Part shown: one piece after another, positions 33,386 to 41,514 of the stretch | How the letters are laid out: every line of letters begins with the position of its first letter | Position numbering within the stretch: the first letter of the stretch is position 1 | Assembly: GCA_017745175.1 (NCBI GenBank) | Contig: JAGHZY010000014.1 | Coordinates: 1-64,000 of the forward strand | Direction: 5' to 3' | DNA length: 64,000 nucleotides | DNA from: Sphingopyxis sp. | GTDB lineage: Bacteria; Pseudomonadota; Alphaproteobacteria; Sphingomonadales; Sphingomonadaceae | Translations under genes and position numbers: made by a program | The notes under the pieces: model-generated | The model's database searches: none | What the model was told of the DNA's origin: nothing | What the model saw: the letters and a program-made list of their open reading frames with translations, nothing else

Positions 33386-35706
33386 TGGGCTGGGCGCTGG
33401 TAGCCGCGGCCGAGCCGCATCATCGCAAGGGCTGGTTCAAGCGGTTCGACCCGCGGTTCTGGACGGTCGATTTCGCGCGGCCGATGATGGCGGGCGTGAC
33501 GAGCGATACGCCGGGGGCGCTGCGCGTCGAGGCGGTGTTCTACCGGAAGGAGGATCTGGCGGGGCTGATCTGGGAGGCCGAGGACCGGTGGGATCATCCG
33601 CTGCTCGCTTATGAGACCAGTCGCGATTTCCGGCATACGCAGCTCCGTTTCCGCTGGCGGTCGGGCGGGTTGAAGCCGCTCGATGCGCTGCACGGGCCGA
33701 CGCTGACGATCGAGGGGCGCGACGCGGCCGGAAATCCGCGCGCCTGGTATGTCCGTTTGTGGAACTATGCCGAGGGAACGGGCGAGGACGCGGTCGTCCG
33801 CATCGACTTCGATGCGCTCGACGGTGGCTTCCTGTTGCCGGGAGAGGCCGACCGGTTGTGGGCGGGCGACATCGACCGGATGTTCATTTCGCTGGTTCCG
33901 CCGACCTATGACGGCGGCGCGGGCGTGCTTCCGGCGCCCGTCGCCGGGTGGGCCGAGATGAGCGAGATCCTGTGCTCGGGGTCGGGATCGGTGCTGGCAG
34001 TCGGCGATGTCGTGATGCCCGAGCACGGGCTGGGCATGACCAACGGCTATGACGATTGCTATCATCTGACCCCGGCGCGTGTTGTGCGGCAGATCGTGCA
34101 ACTGGGCTATCGCGGCGACGTCGTCCATTATGTCGGGATGAGCCATTATATGCGGCTCGAGGCCCAGGGCGGCGGATTTTACATCAGCCTCGCGGGCGGG
34201 GTGCTGAACGCACCCTGCGCGGCGTGGCATGCGGATCTTGCCGCGGCGTGCCGCGCGGCGGGGCTGGGGCTGATATGGTCGCTCTCCTACGAATTGTTCG
34301 ACGCCTATTGCTGGAACGACTGGAAGCAGCGCGGGCGCGACGGATCGTCGGCGCTGACCGGGTGGACGCCGCCGTCGACGCTGCTGTCGCCGGCGAATGC
34401 TGCCGCGATGGGATATCTGCAGCTCGTCGCGCGCGCGTTCGTCGCGATCGGCGCGGCGGCGGGCCTGGCGCCGAAGTTTCAGGTCGGCGAGCCCTGGTGG
34501 TGGATCGCGGGCGGCGGGCGGATCTGCGCCTATGACGCGGCGACGACGGCGGCACTCGGCGCGGCCAGTGTGCCGATCGCGGACGTCGGCGGCGCGCTGA
34601 CGGCGCCGCAGCTTGCGATGCTCGATGCGCTCGGCGCCTTGCTTTCGGCATCGACCGCCGCGCTCGTCGCGGCGGCGCGCGATGAGGCGGCGGGCGAGCT
34701 GGTCAGCCACCTGCTCGTCTATTTGCCGACGGTGCTCGACCCCGCGGCGCCGGCGGTGCGACGCGCCAATGTGCCGCTCGGCTGGGCGGCGCCGGCCTTC
34801 GATGTGCTGCAGCTCGAGGATTATGACTGGGTGACCGGTGGACGAAGGGGCGAGACGCCAGGCGCGCGCGCAGCGATGGTATTGCGATTGGGCTACGCCG
34901 TTGAAGAGCAGCATTATTTTTCGGGTTTCGTGTTGCGGCCGGATGATCGCGCCGGGTGGGCGGCGATCGCGGACGCCGCCCGCGACGCGCGGCGGACGGG
35001 CGTCGCGCGGACCTTCGTCTGGGCGCTGCCGCAGGTGGCGCGCGACGGCTTCGTGACCTTTGACGGGGAGGATGATGTGCAGGCTTTCGATGCCGTGGAT
35101 TTCCCGCTTGCGATCGGGCGCGAGGCGGTGGCCGTGACCGAATTTTCGACGCAGATCGTGAGCTCGCCGGCCGGGCACGAGCAGCGGGCGAGCGAATGGG
35201 CCGATGCGCGGATGCGTTACGATGCGGGGCCGGGGATCGGTGCCGAGGCCGATGTGCGCACGCTCGCCGAATTTTTCCGGGCGCGAAGGGGCGCGGCGCG
35301 GGCGTTCCGCTTTCGCGATCCGTTCGACAGCAGCTCGGCGGGCGATGGCGGGTTGCCGGCAGCGGACGACCAGCTGCTCGGGCTGGGCGACGGGGCGCGG
35401 CGGCAGTTCGCGCTGGTGAAGGGGTACGGGAGCGGCGACGCCGGGCAGCTGCGCCGGATTCGCCTGCCGGTGGCGGATAGTGTGCGCGTGTCGGTCGACG
35501 GGCTGGAGACGGCAGCCTTTCTGTTGACCGACGACGGCGAGATCCTGCTCGACGCGGCGCCGGCGGCGGGCGTCGCGGTGCGCGCGGGCTATCTGTTCGA
35601 CGTGCCCGTCCGCTTTGCCGAAGACCGGCTGGAGGTGAGCCGCGCCACCTTTCTGGCGGGCGAGATGGCGAGCGTGCCGCTGATCGAGGTGCGGGCGCCA
35701 TGGTGA
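33385..35706 (+). CDS. GTA distal tail protein g12 (DUF2460/TIGR02217) with large N-terminal extension
   Basis: 773 aa, about 3.5 times the Rhodobacter g12. The C-terminal 209 residues (565-773) are the DUF2460 distal tail protein: QAFDAVDFPLAIGREAVAV, GHEQRASEWADARMRYDAG, EFFRARRGAARAFRFRDPF, RRQFALVKGYGSGD and VSRATFLAGEMASVPLIEVR. Residues 1-190 look like a beta-sandwich (TQLRFRWRSGGLKPLDALHG). Residues about 205-555 look like a TIM barrel (GLGMTNGYDDCYHLTPARV, GLGLIWSLSYELFDAYCW, FQVGEPWWWIAGGGRICAYD, VLQLEDYDW), possibly with acidic residues of glycosidase type. I think annotation families named 'non-contractile tail sheath' cover such N-termini, but this is memory. ATG 33385 follows GGAGAGG. 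Confidence 0.85.
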   Translation: MGWALVAAAEPHHRKGWFKRFDPRFWTVDFARPMMAGVTSDTPGALRVEAVFYRKEDLAGLIWEAEDRWDHPLLAYETSRDFRHTQLRFRWRSGGLKPLDALHGPTLTIEGRDAAGNPRAWYVRLWNYAEGTGEDAVVRIDFDALDGGFLLPGEADRLWAGDIDRMFISLVPPTYDGGAGVLPAPVAGWAEMSEILCSGSGSVLAVGDVVMPEHGLGMTNGYDDCYHLTPARVVRQIVQLGYRGDVVHYVGMSHYMRLEAQGGGFYISLAGGVLNAPCAAWHADLAAACRAAGLGLIWSLSYELFDAYCWNDWKQRGRDGSSALTGWTPPSTLLSPANAAAMGYLQLVARAFVAIGAAAGLAPKFQVGEPWWWIAGGGRICAYDAATTAALGAASVPIADVGGALTAPQLAMLDALGALLSASTAALVAAARDEAAGELVSHLLVYLPTVLDPAAPAVRRANVPLGWAAPAFDVLQLEDYDWVTGGRRGETPGARAAMVLRLGYAVEEQHYFSGFVLRPDDRAGWAAIADAARDARRTGVARTFVWALPQVARDGFVTFDGEDDVQAFDAVDFPLAIGREAVAVTEFSTQIVSSPAGHEQRASEWADARMRYDAGPGIGAEADVRTLAEFFRARRGAARAFRFRDPFDSSSAGDGGLPAADDQLLGLGDGARRQFALVKGYGSGDAGQLRRIRLPVADSVRVSVDGLETAAFLLTDDGEILLDAAPAAGVAVRAGYLFDVPVRFAEDRLEVSRATFLAGEMASVPLIEVRAPW
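35065..35079 (+). promoter_or_regulatory. Internal ribosome site and GTG start inside g12
   Basis: GGGGAGG at 35065-35071, five bases, then an in-frame GTG at 35077 exactly where the DUF2460 domain begins (VQAFDAVDFP, against MAFHEVRFP-like starts of stand-alone g12 as I remember them). Initiation here would make a free 209-aa distal tail protein besides the 773-aa fusion. Confidence 0.55.
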
Positions 35707-36521
35707 TGGAGCGGGCGCCCGACTGGATGCGGGAGGAGCTTGTGACGCTCGCCTGGTGCTGGCGGCTGTCGCGCCGCGACGGCGTGGTGATCGGCCTGAC
35801 CTCGCACGACCGCGACCTGACGGTCGGCGGAATTGTGTATCGCGCGGCGCCGGGGATGAAGCCTTCGGCGCTCGAGACGAGCGACAGCCTCGACGCCGCG
35901 ACGATGGATTTGGAAGGCGCGGTGACGAGCGATGCGATCGCGGCGCGCGATCTCGACGCGGGACGCTGGGACGGCGCGGAGCTGGAGCTGTTCGTGACCG
36001 ACTGGCGTGCGCCCGGGCTGGCTCCGGTGATCGTCGCGCAGGGATCGCTGGGCGCGATCGAACGTCGCGGACCGGCCTTTGCCGCCGAACTGCAGGGTGT
36101 AACGCGCTGGCTTGACCGGCCGGTATGCCCGGCAACGTCGCCTTCGTGCCGCGCGGCGCTGGGCGATCGGGCGTGCCGCGTCGATCTGGGGCCGCGGACG
36201 CATATGCGCCATGTGGTTGCGGTCGACGGCCGCGTGGTGACGCTCGACGCCGCGGCGGGCGGCCTGGCCTTCGGCGAGCTGGTGTGGATGGAGGGTGCCA
36301 ATTGCGGATTGGCGAGCCCGGTGATTCTGGTCGAAGGGGCGGTGCTGCATCTCGCGGAGGCGCCGCCTTTCGCGCCGGGCGCCCCCGTTCGTGTGCGCCT
36401 GACCGAAGGCTGCGACAAGCAGCTTGCGACGTGTCGCGACCGCTTTGCCAACGCGGTCAATTTCCGTGGCGAGGCGCATCTGCCCGGGAACGACCTGCTG
36501 ACGCGTTATCCCGGTGGATGA
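35700..36521 (+). CDS. GTA baseplate hub protein g13 (DUF2163)
   Basis: 273 aa. DUF2163: LVTLAWCWRLSRRDGVVIGL, TSHDRDLTVGGIVYRAAPGM, ATMDLEGAVTSDAI, then a cysteine-rich C-terminal part with C143, C150, C159, C238 and C245, ending GEAHLPGNDLL. In Rhodobacter GTA and related phages this hub protein carries an iron-sulfur cluster held by cysteines; the pattern C150-x8-C159 with C238-x6-C245 fits. Overlaps g12 by seven bases and g14 by eight. Confidence 0.92.
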   Translation: MVMERAPDWMREELVTLAWCWRLSRRDGVVIGLTSHDRDLTVGGIVYRAAPGMKPSALETSDSLDAATMDLEGAVTSDAIAARDLDAGRWDGAELELFVTDWRAPGLAPVIVAQGSLGAIERRGPAFAAELQGVTRWLDRPVCPATSPSCRAALGDRACRVDLGPRTHMRHVVAVDGRVVTLDAAAGGLAFGELVWMEGANCGLASPVILVEGAVLHLAEAPPFAPGAPVRVRLTEGCDKQLATCRDRFANAVNFRGEAHLPGNDLLTRYPGG

Positions 36522-36915
36522 GCCCGGCGCGCGCGCCTTCGCGGCGGCGCGGACGATGGTCGGCACGACGTTCCGGCCGCAAGGCAGCGATCCCGCGACG
36601 GGGCTGGACTGCGCAGGGCTGGTTCACGCGGCCTATGCGGCGGCAGGACGATGCCTTGTACGGCCCGCCGGTTATCCGCTGCGGGGCTGGTCGCGGGACC
36701 GGATCGAGGCCGCGCTCGCGCTCGCGGGATTCGTGCCGGTCGCCGATAGAATGCGCGCCGGCGACGTCGCCCTGTTCGCGCAGGCGGCGCGGCAATTTCA
36801 TCTCGGGCTGCTCGGGTACGAGACGCTTGTCCACGCGCATGCCGGGCTTCGCCGGGTGGTCGAAACGCCGCTCGACGCGGCGACGCGGTCGGCGCCCCGG
36901 TGGCGGCTTTCATAA
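36514..36915 (+). CDS. GTA cell-wall peptidase g14 (NlpC/P60)
   Basis: 133 aa from GTG 36514. NlpC/P60 fold: VGTTFRPQGSDPATGLDCAG carries the catalytic C33, and QFHLGLLGYETLVHAHAGLR carries H96 with the following acid/amide position. It should cut the peptidoglycan stem peptide so the particle can inject DNA. Overlaps g13; 10 bp before g15. Confidence 0.93.
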   Translation: MDEPGARAFAAARTMVGTTFRPQGSDPATGLDCAGLVHAAYAAAGRCLVRPAGYPLRGWSRDRIEAALALAGFVPVADRMRAGDVALFAQAARQFHLGLLGYETLVHAHAGLRRVVETPLDAATRSAPRWRLS

Positions 36916-36925
36916 GGGAACAGCG

Positions 36926-39103
36926 ATGGCGACTCTGGTACTGACAGTGGTCGGCGGGATCGTCGGCGGGCCGGTGGGGGCCGCGATCGGCGCCGCAGTG
37001 GGGCAACAGATCGACGCGGAGATTTTCAAGCCCAAGGGGCGCGAGGGACCGCGGCTTGCGGACCTGAAGGTGCAGGCATCGACCTATGGCCAGCAAATTC
37101 CGCAGCTGTTCGGGACGATGCGCGTTGCCGGCAGCGTGATCTGGGCGACCGACCTGATCGAAAGGCGCAACAAGCGCGGTGGCGGCAAGGGACGGCCGTC
37201 GACGACCGAATATAGCTATGCGGCGTCGCTGGCGATCGCGCTGTCGTCGCGTCCGATCCGCGCGATCGGCCGTATCTGGGCCGACGGCAACCTGCTGCGC
37301 GGATCGAGCGGGGCGTTCCAGGAGCGCTGCACCTTTCGCTGGCACGACGGCGGCGAGGATCAGGCCCTCGATCCGTTGATCGCGTCGGCAGTCGGCGTTT
37401 CGTCGGCCAGTGCGTTCCGCGGGCTCGCCTATGCGGTGTTCGAGGAGCTCGAGCTGGGTGCATTCGGTAACCGGATTCCGTCACTGACCTTCGAGGTCGA
37501 GGCCGATGCCGGGAGCGTCGATGCGGGACTGGTCGGCGATGGCCTGCTCGGACAAGAGGGGCGCTGCGCAGGCGACTGGCCCTTTGCGGGGTATGCGGCT
37601 TCGGGCGACCGTGCGCGCGACGCGCTCGCACCGTTGTTCGAAGTAGACGGCGTCCGTCTGGCGAGCGGACCGGACGGCTGGCATCTCGGCTCGATCCTGC
37701 CAGCTGCGGGGCAGCAGGCGCTCGCCGGATTTCGCGAAGCGCGGCGGGCCGATGCTTCAGGCGACCCGGTCGAGCATCGCCGTGCGCCGCTGTCGTCGCT
37801 GCCGGGCACGATCCGGCTGCGGCATTATGAGCCCGAACGCGATTATCAGCTTGGCCAGCAGACGAGCCAGGTCGCGGGCGGCGGCGTGCGCGACGAGCGG
37901 ATCGATTTGCCCGCAGTGCTGCCGGCGACGTCGGCGCGCGCACTGGCCCAGCGGCTCGCCGCCGCCGCAGCCGACGGGCGCGAGACATTGCTTTGGCAAG
38001 GCGACATCGCGGCGTTGGCGCTGACGGTCGGCCAATTGCTGAGCCTCGCCGACGGCAGCCGCTGGCGGCTGGCCGGGAGAACGGTCCGCGGGAACGAAAT
38101 ATGGCTCGAACTCGTGCGCCACCAACCGCTGCCCGCCGTCGAAATCCCGGCCGAGCCCGGGGTTCCTGTCCGCGCGCCCGACTGGCCCGACGCCACGGCT
38201 ATGGTTTGCCTGTTCGATCTTCCCAATATGGGCAGTCCGGCGGCGTCGGCGCCGCGGATCGCGGTCGCCGGAGCCGGGAGCAATAATGGCTGGCGCGGCG
38301 CCGATTGCTGGGTTGTTCCGGCCGTTGGCGCGGAACCCATTCCTGTGGGAACGGTGCGTCCCGCGATGGCGCTGGGCCGGCTTGCCGAGCCGCTGGCTCC
38401 GGGAAGTAACTGCCTGTTCGACCTGTCGGGAGCCGTCGTGGTCGAGCTGGTAAATCCCGCGATGACATTGGAATCGGTCGGCGACGCCGCGCTGCTTGGC
38501 GGCGCAAACCAGGCGATGGTCGGCGGCGAATTGTTGCAATTCGGCGTCGCCGATCCGGTGGGGCCGGCCGTCTGGCGGCTGTCGCGGCTGCTTCGCGGGC
38601 GCGCCGGGACCGAGGCGGGGATGACCCATGCGACGGGCGAACCCTTCGTCCTGCTCGACGATCCGGCGCTGTTGTTGTTGCCCGACGCGATCGCCGGGCT
38701 GGTCGAGGGCGGCGGAGCGGTTCTCCAGTGGGTGGGGCGCGGCGGGACGGATATGACGGAGGCAGGTTTCCCCGCGGTCGGTCGGGCCATGCGGCCACTG
38801 GCTCCGGTGCATGGGCAAATCCTCCCCGACGGCGGGGGAGGCGTGACGATCGGCTGGACAAGGCGCAGTCGTGTCGATGCGGGCTGGCGCGACCATGTCG
38901 ACCAGCCCTTCGGCGAAAGTCGCGAAGCATGGCATATCATGCTGTCGCCGCCGGTGCCGGGCATCGGGCCATGGGAGCGTGCATCGCCTTCGCTGGTCAT
39001 CGACGCCGGCGATCGGACGGCTTTACCGCCCGGCTGCGTGATCGAAATCCGCCAGGCGGGCGATCTTGCGCCGTCACTGCCGCTTGTCTTGCCTTTGGAA
39101 TAA
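36926..39103 (+). CDS. GTA host specificity/tail fibre protein g15, short form
   Basis: 725 aa. The N-terminus is the GTA g15 type: a Gly-rich hydrophobic start (LVLTVVGGIVGGPVGAAIGA), then YGQQIPQLFGTMRVAGSVIW and IRAIGRIWADGNLLRG. A phage-tail_3-like central part (about 180-420) and a beta-rich C-terminal half follow, ending in a fibronectin-like region (about 615-720). Rhodobacter g15 is about 1,300 aa with a TIM-barrel domain; no such domain is visible here. ATG 36926 follows AAGGGA. Probably the tail tip and receptor contact. Confidence 0.88.
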   Translation: MATLVLTVVGGIVGGPVGAAIGAAVGQQIDAEIFKPKGREGPRLADLKVQASTYGQQIPQLFGTMRVAGSVIWATDLIERRNKRGGGKGRPSTTEYSYAASLAIALSSRPIRAIGRIWADGNLLRGSSGAFQERCTFRWHDGGEDQALDPLIASAVGVSSASAFRGLAYAVFEELELGAFGNRIPSLTFEVEADAGSVDAGLVGDGLLGQEGRCAGDWPFAGYAASGDRARDALAPLFEVDGVRLASGPDGWHLGSILPAAGQQALAGFREARRADASGDPVEHRRAPLSSLPGTIRLRHYEPERDYQLGQQTSQVAGGGVRDERIDLPAVLPATSARALAQRLAAAAADGRETLLWQGDIAALALTVGQLLSLADGSRWRLAGRTVRGNEIWLELVRHQPLPAVEIPAEPGVPVRAPDWPDATAMVCLFDLPNMGSPAASAPRIAVAGAGSNNGWRGADCWVVPAVGAEPIPVGTVRPAMALGRLAEPLAPGSNCLFDLSGAVVVELVNPAMTLESVGDAALLGGANQAMVGGELLQFGVADPVGPAVWRLSRLLRGRAGTEAGMTHATGEPFVLLDDPALLLLPDAIAGLVEGGGAVLQWVGRGGTDMTEAGFPAVGRAMRPLAPVHGQILPDGGGGVTIGWTRRSRVDAGWRDHVDQPFGESREAWHIMLSPPVPGIGPWERASPSLVIDAGDRTALPPGCVIEIRQAGDLAPSLPLVLPLE

Positions 39104-39115
39104 AGGATTGAAATC

Positions 39116-39568
39116 ATGACCGACATGCCGACGACACCGCGCTTCGCGTTACCGTTACTCGCCGTTTCACAGGCGCAAAAGGAGGTTACGCATAACGAAG
39201 CGCTCACCTTGCTGGACGCGCTGGTTCATGCGGCGGTCGAAGCGGGACCGATCGCCGTGCCGCCAACGGGTCCCGCTGCGGGGCAAAGCTGGATCGTCGG
39301 TGCGGCACCGACGGGCGCGTGGGCGGGGAAGGATCATGCGATCGCGATCTGCACCTCGGGCGGCTGGCGATTCGCCGCACCGCGAGAGGGCATGGCCGTG
39401 GTACGGCTGACCGACAAGGTACGGCTGCGCTTCGAGGGTGGCGCATGGGTTGCGCCGGCCTTGGTCGCTGCACCCGCCGGCGGGTCCGTGATCGATTCCG
39501 AGGCGCGCAGCGCGATCTCCATGCTGCTTCTTCACCTCGCGGCGCAGGGCCTTCTGATTTCAGGCTGA
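39116..39568 (+). CDS. DUF2793 tail-associated protein
   Basis: 150 aa. DUF2793 pattern: TPRFALPLLAVSQAQKEVTH, NEALTLLDALVHAAVEA, PPTGPAAGQSWIVGAAPTGA and WAGKDHAIAICTSGGWRF. Proteins of this kind sit at the ends of alphaproteobacterial phage and GTA tail operons and probably form fibre or spike parts. ATG 39116 follows AAAGGA, 12 bp after g15, so it belongs to the same unit. The gene ends the cluster; a 130-bp gap with an A/T-rich stretch follows. Confidence 0.85.
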   Translation: MTDMPTTPRFALPLLAVSQAQKEVTHNEALTLLDALVHAAVEAGPIAVPPTGPAAGQSWIVGAAPTGAWAGKDHAIAICTSGGWRFAAPREGMAVVRLTDKVRLRFEGGAWVAPALVAAPAGGSVIDSEARSAISMLLLHLAAQGLLISG

Positions 39569-39698
39569 ATTTCTGTTCTTTGGCGAGCCGAGTGCGACTT
39601 TTTGGCAACATATTGACGATTTGTTAGCTTGCACGGAACCAAAGCGGCGAGTAGGACGTCTGCCGAGACGTATATCTCAACTTGAAAGGGGAATTACT

Positions 39699-40817
39699 AT
39701 GAGGAAGCTTGCCGTCGCTATGGCATTGGCCTCCACCGCCCTGGCGTCGCCTGCTCTGGCGCGCGACAACTCCTGGTATGTGGGTGTTGGTGCCGGTGTA
39801 ATGCTGGTCGAGGATCTGGATCTCGATATCGGCACCGCCAGCAATGCCGGGACGCTCGATCATCGCGCTGGCTATGATGCCGAAGGCACTGTCGGCTATG
39901 ACTTCGGTGGTTTCCGTGCGGAAGTCGAAGTCGGTTTCCGCGAAGCCGACATCAAGTCGGGTCGCTTCACGGCTCCGGGTATCCCGCAGACCGTCAACGG
40001 CGCGGGCCCGCTCGGAACAGGTACGCTTGATCTCGCCGGCGATACGAACGCGCTGAGCTTCATGGTCAACGGCCTGCTCGACTTCGGTGACGACGACGGC
40101 CTCCAGGGCTTTGTCGGCGGCGGTGTCGGTGTCGCTCGCGTTTCGGTCGAGCCGGTCTACGCCGGTAATTTCCTCGACGATTCGGACACGGGCTTTGCCT
40201 GGCAGGCGATCGCGGGTGTCCGCGCTCCGCTCAGCGACAACATCGACGTTGGCCTGAAGTATCGTTTCTTCAACGCCGACAGCATCGATCTGGTCGACCA
40301 GCTCGGTCGCGACGTTTCGACGCGCTTCCGTTCGCACTCGATCCTCGGCACGCTGACGTTCAACTTCGGTGGTGCACCGGCTCCCGTGGAACCGGCTCCG
40401 CCTCCGCCGCCGCCTCCGCCGCCGCCTCCCCCGCCGCCTCCGCCGCCGCCGCCGGTCGTGGAATGCGCGCCGGGACCGTATATCGTGTACTTCGACTGGG
40501 ATAAGTCGGACATCACGCCGGAAGCGGCTTCGACGCTCGACAACGCGATCAGCGCCTACAACCGTGGTTGCACGGGTACGCAGGTCATGCTCGCCGGTCA
40601 CGCTGACCGTTCGGGTTCGGCCAAGTACAACGTCGGCCTGTCGGAACGTCGCAACACCGCGGTTCGTGGTTACCTGACCGCTCGCGGCATCTCGGATGGT
40701 TCGATCAGCGCGCAGGCGTTCGGCGAAACCCGTCCGGCCGTTGCGACCGCCGACGGCGTCCGCAACGACCAGAACCGTCGTGTGGAAATCACTTACGGTC
40801 CGAACTCGGGCATGTAA
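39699..40817 (+). CDS. OmpA-family outer membrane protein with polyproline linker
   Basis: 372 aa. Signal peptide (MRKLAVAMALASTALASPAL, cut after ALA), an eight-strand beta-barrel domain (about 25-228, NSWYVGVGAGVMLVEDLDLD to LTFNFGG), a linker with 19 prolines in a row, and a peptidoglycan-binding OmpA domain (about 260-370, YFDWDKSDITPEAASTL, LAGHADRSGSAKYNVGLSER and NRRVEITYG). It ties the outer membrane to the wall. ATG 39699 follows AAAGGGG. Codon use differs from its neighbours (more GGT, CGT, GCT), as expected of a highly expressed gene. Confidence 0.95.
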   Translation: MRKLAVAMALASTALASPALARDNSWYVGVGAGVMLVEDLDLDIGTASNAGTLDHRAGYDAEGTVGYDFGGFRAEVEVGFREADIKSGRFTAPGIPQTVNGAGPLGTGTLDLAGDTNALSFMVNGLLDFGDDDGLQGFVGGGVGVARVSVEPVYAGNFLDDSDTGFAWQAIAGVRAPLSDNIDVGLKYRFFNADSIDLVDQLGRDVSTRFRSHSILGTLTFNFGGAPAPVEPAPPPPPPPPPPPPPPPPPPPVVECAPGPYIVYFDWDKSDITPEAASTLDNAISAYNRGCTGTQVMLAGHADRSGSAKYNVGLSERRNTAVRGYLTARGISDGSISAQAFGETRPAVATADGVRNDQNRRVEITYGPNSGM

Positions 40818-40856
40818 GACCGGTTTCCATCCCCGACGGGGACTGGAAGAAAAAGA

Positions 40857-40888
40857 GGGGCGGTACCGAAAGGTGCCGCCCTTTCTTT
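40857..40888 (+). terminator. Rho-independent terminator of ompA
   Basis: GGGCGGTACC (40858-40867), GAAA tetraloop (40868-40871), GGTGCCGCCC (40872-40881), then TTTCTTT (40882-40888). The 10-bp stem has a single G-U wobble. It lies 40 bp after the ompA stop. Confidence 0.93.
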
Positions 40889-41049
40889 GTGCGTGTCCTG
40901 TGTGGCGATATCCGGTCGCCGTCATTTCCAGATTCTGCTTGCTCGCCATTCATTATGTTATACCATCACGTTGAGGGCGCGAGATGGTCTTGCGCCCTTG
41001 TCCGGGGCGGATGCCTGACAATCGCGGGCACCCCTTTGCGGGGAGAGAG

Positions 41050-41493
41050 ATGATGGCAAGACGCCGCAGCATGTTTCATCGCAGCATTTTTCGGACCGAC
41101 CCGAGCGGCGGTCCCGACATCAACACCACACCGCTGATCGACGTTATGCTGGTGATGCTGGTGATGTTCATCATCACCATCCCGCCGCCGACGCATAGTG
41201 TCGACGTGACGCTGCCCGGTCAGCCGCCGCTGGACGCCAAAGTGTTCGAAGAAAATCGCGTGACGATCGACACGTCCGATGTGATCCGGTGGAACGACGA
41301 GGCCGTCGATCTGGCCCAGTTGGGGATGCTGGTCAAACAGGCGGCCGATCGGCCCGAACCGGCGGCGATCCTGCTCGAGCCCGAAGCGCGGGCGCGTTAC
41401 CTGCGCGTTGACCAGGCGATCGGTACGATACGGCGCAACGGCGGGTCGAAGCTCGCCTTCCCCGGTATCCGGAATTACGCAGGGCTGATCTGA
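41050..41493 (+). CDS. ExbD/TolR-family biopolymer transport protein, stand-alone
   Basis: 147 aa. One N-terminal membrane helix with the family motif DINTTPLIDVMLVMLVMFII, whose Asp in TPLIDV is the proton-path residue, then a periplasmic domain (THSVDVTLPGQPPLDAKVFE, VTIDTSDVIRWNDE). ExbD works with ExbB to power TonB. No exbB or tonB lies beside it, so it must use partners encoded elsewhere. Two ATGs (41050, 41053) follow GGAGAGAG; either may be used. Confidence 0.88.
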   Translation: MMARRRSMFHRSIFRTDPSGGPDINTTPLIDVMLVMLVMFIITIPPPTHSVDVTLPGQPPLDAKVFEENRVTIDTSDVIRWNDEAVDLAQLGMLVKQAADRPEPAAILLEPEARARYLRVDQAIGTIRRNGGSKLAFPGIRNYAGLI

Positions 41494-41514
41494 CGATTTG
41501 CGGTGTTCGTCGCC

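Larger units (their letters stand above)
25229..39568 (+). other. RcGTA-like gene transfer agent structural cluster
   Basis: Eighteen genes in the order known from Rhodobacter capsulatus GTA: small DNA-binding protein (g1 position), terminase g2, portal g3, small membrane protein, prohead protease g4, capsid g5, connector g6, terminator g8, tail tube g9, g10, g10.1, tape measure g11, distal tail g12, hub g13, peptidase g14, host specificity g15, and a DUF2793 protein, plus one opposite-strand gene between g8 and g9. No g7 is seen. Most junctions from g9 on are overlaps. No integrase, att repeats, replication or lysis genes are present, and codon use is that of the host, so this is best read as a vertically kept GTA and not a recent prophage. 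Confidence 0.9.

Noticed and set aside
33184-36135. A 983-codon open frame antisense to the GTA tail genes
   Set aside because: Arg/Pro/His-rich with no recognisable domain; the plus strand encodes conserved g12 and g13.
25229-39568. Reading the region as an active prophage
   Set aside because: No integrase, attachment repeats, replication, regulation or lysis genes; the gene order and small tape measure are those of a GTA; base composition equals that of the host.
40398-40454. The CCG/CCT run as an assembly artefact
   Set aside because: It stays in frame, encodes a linker at the expected place between barrel and OmpA domains, and such linkers are common in this family.
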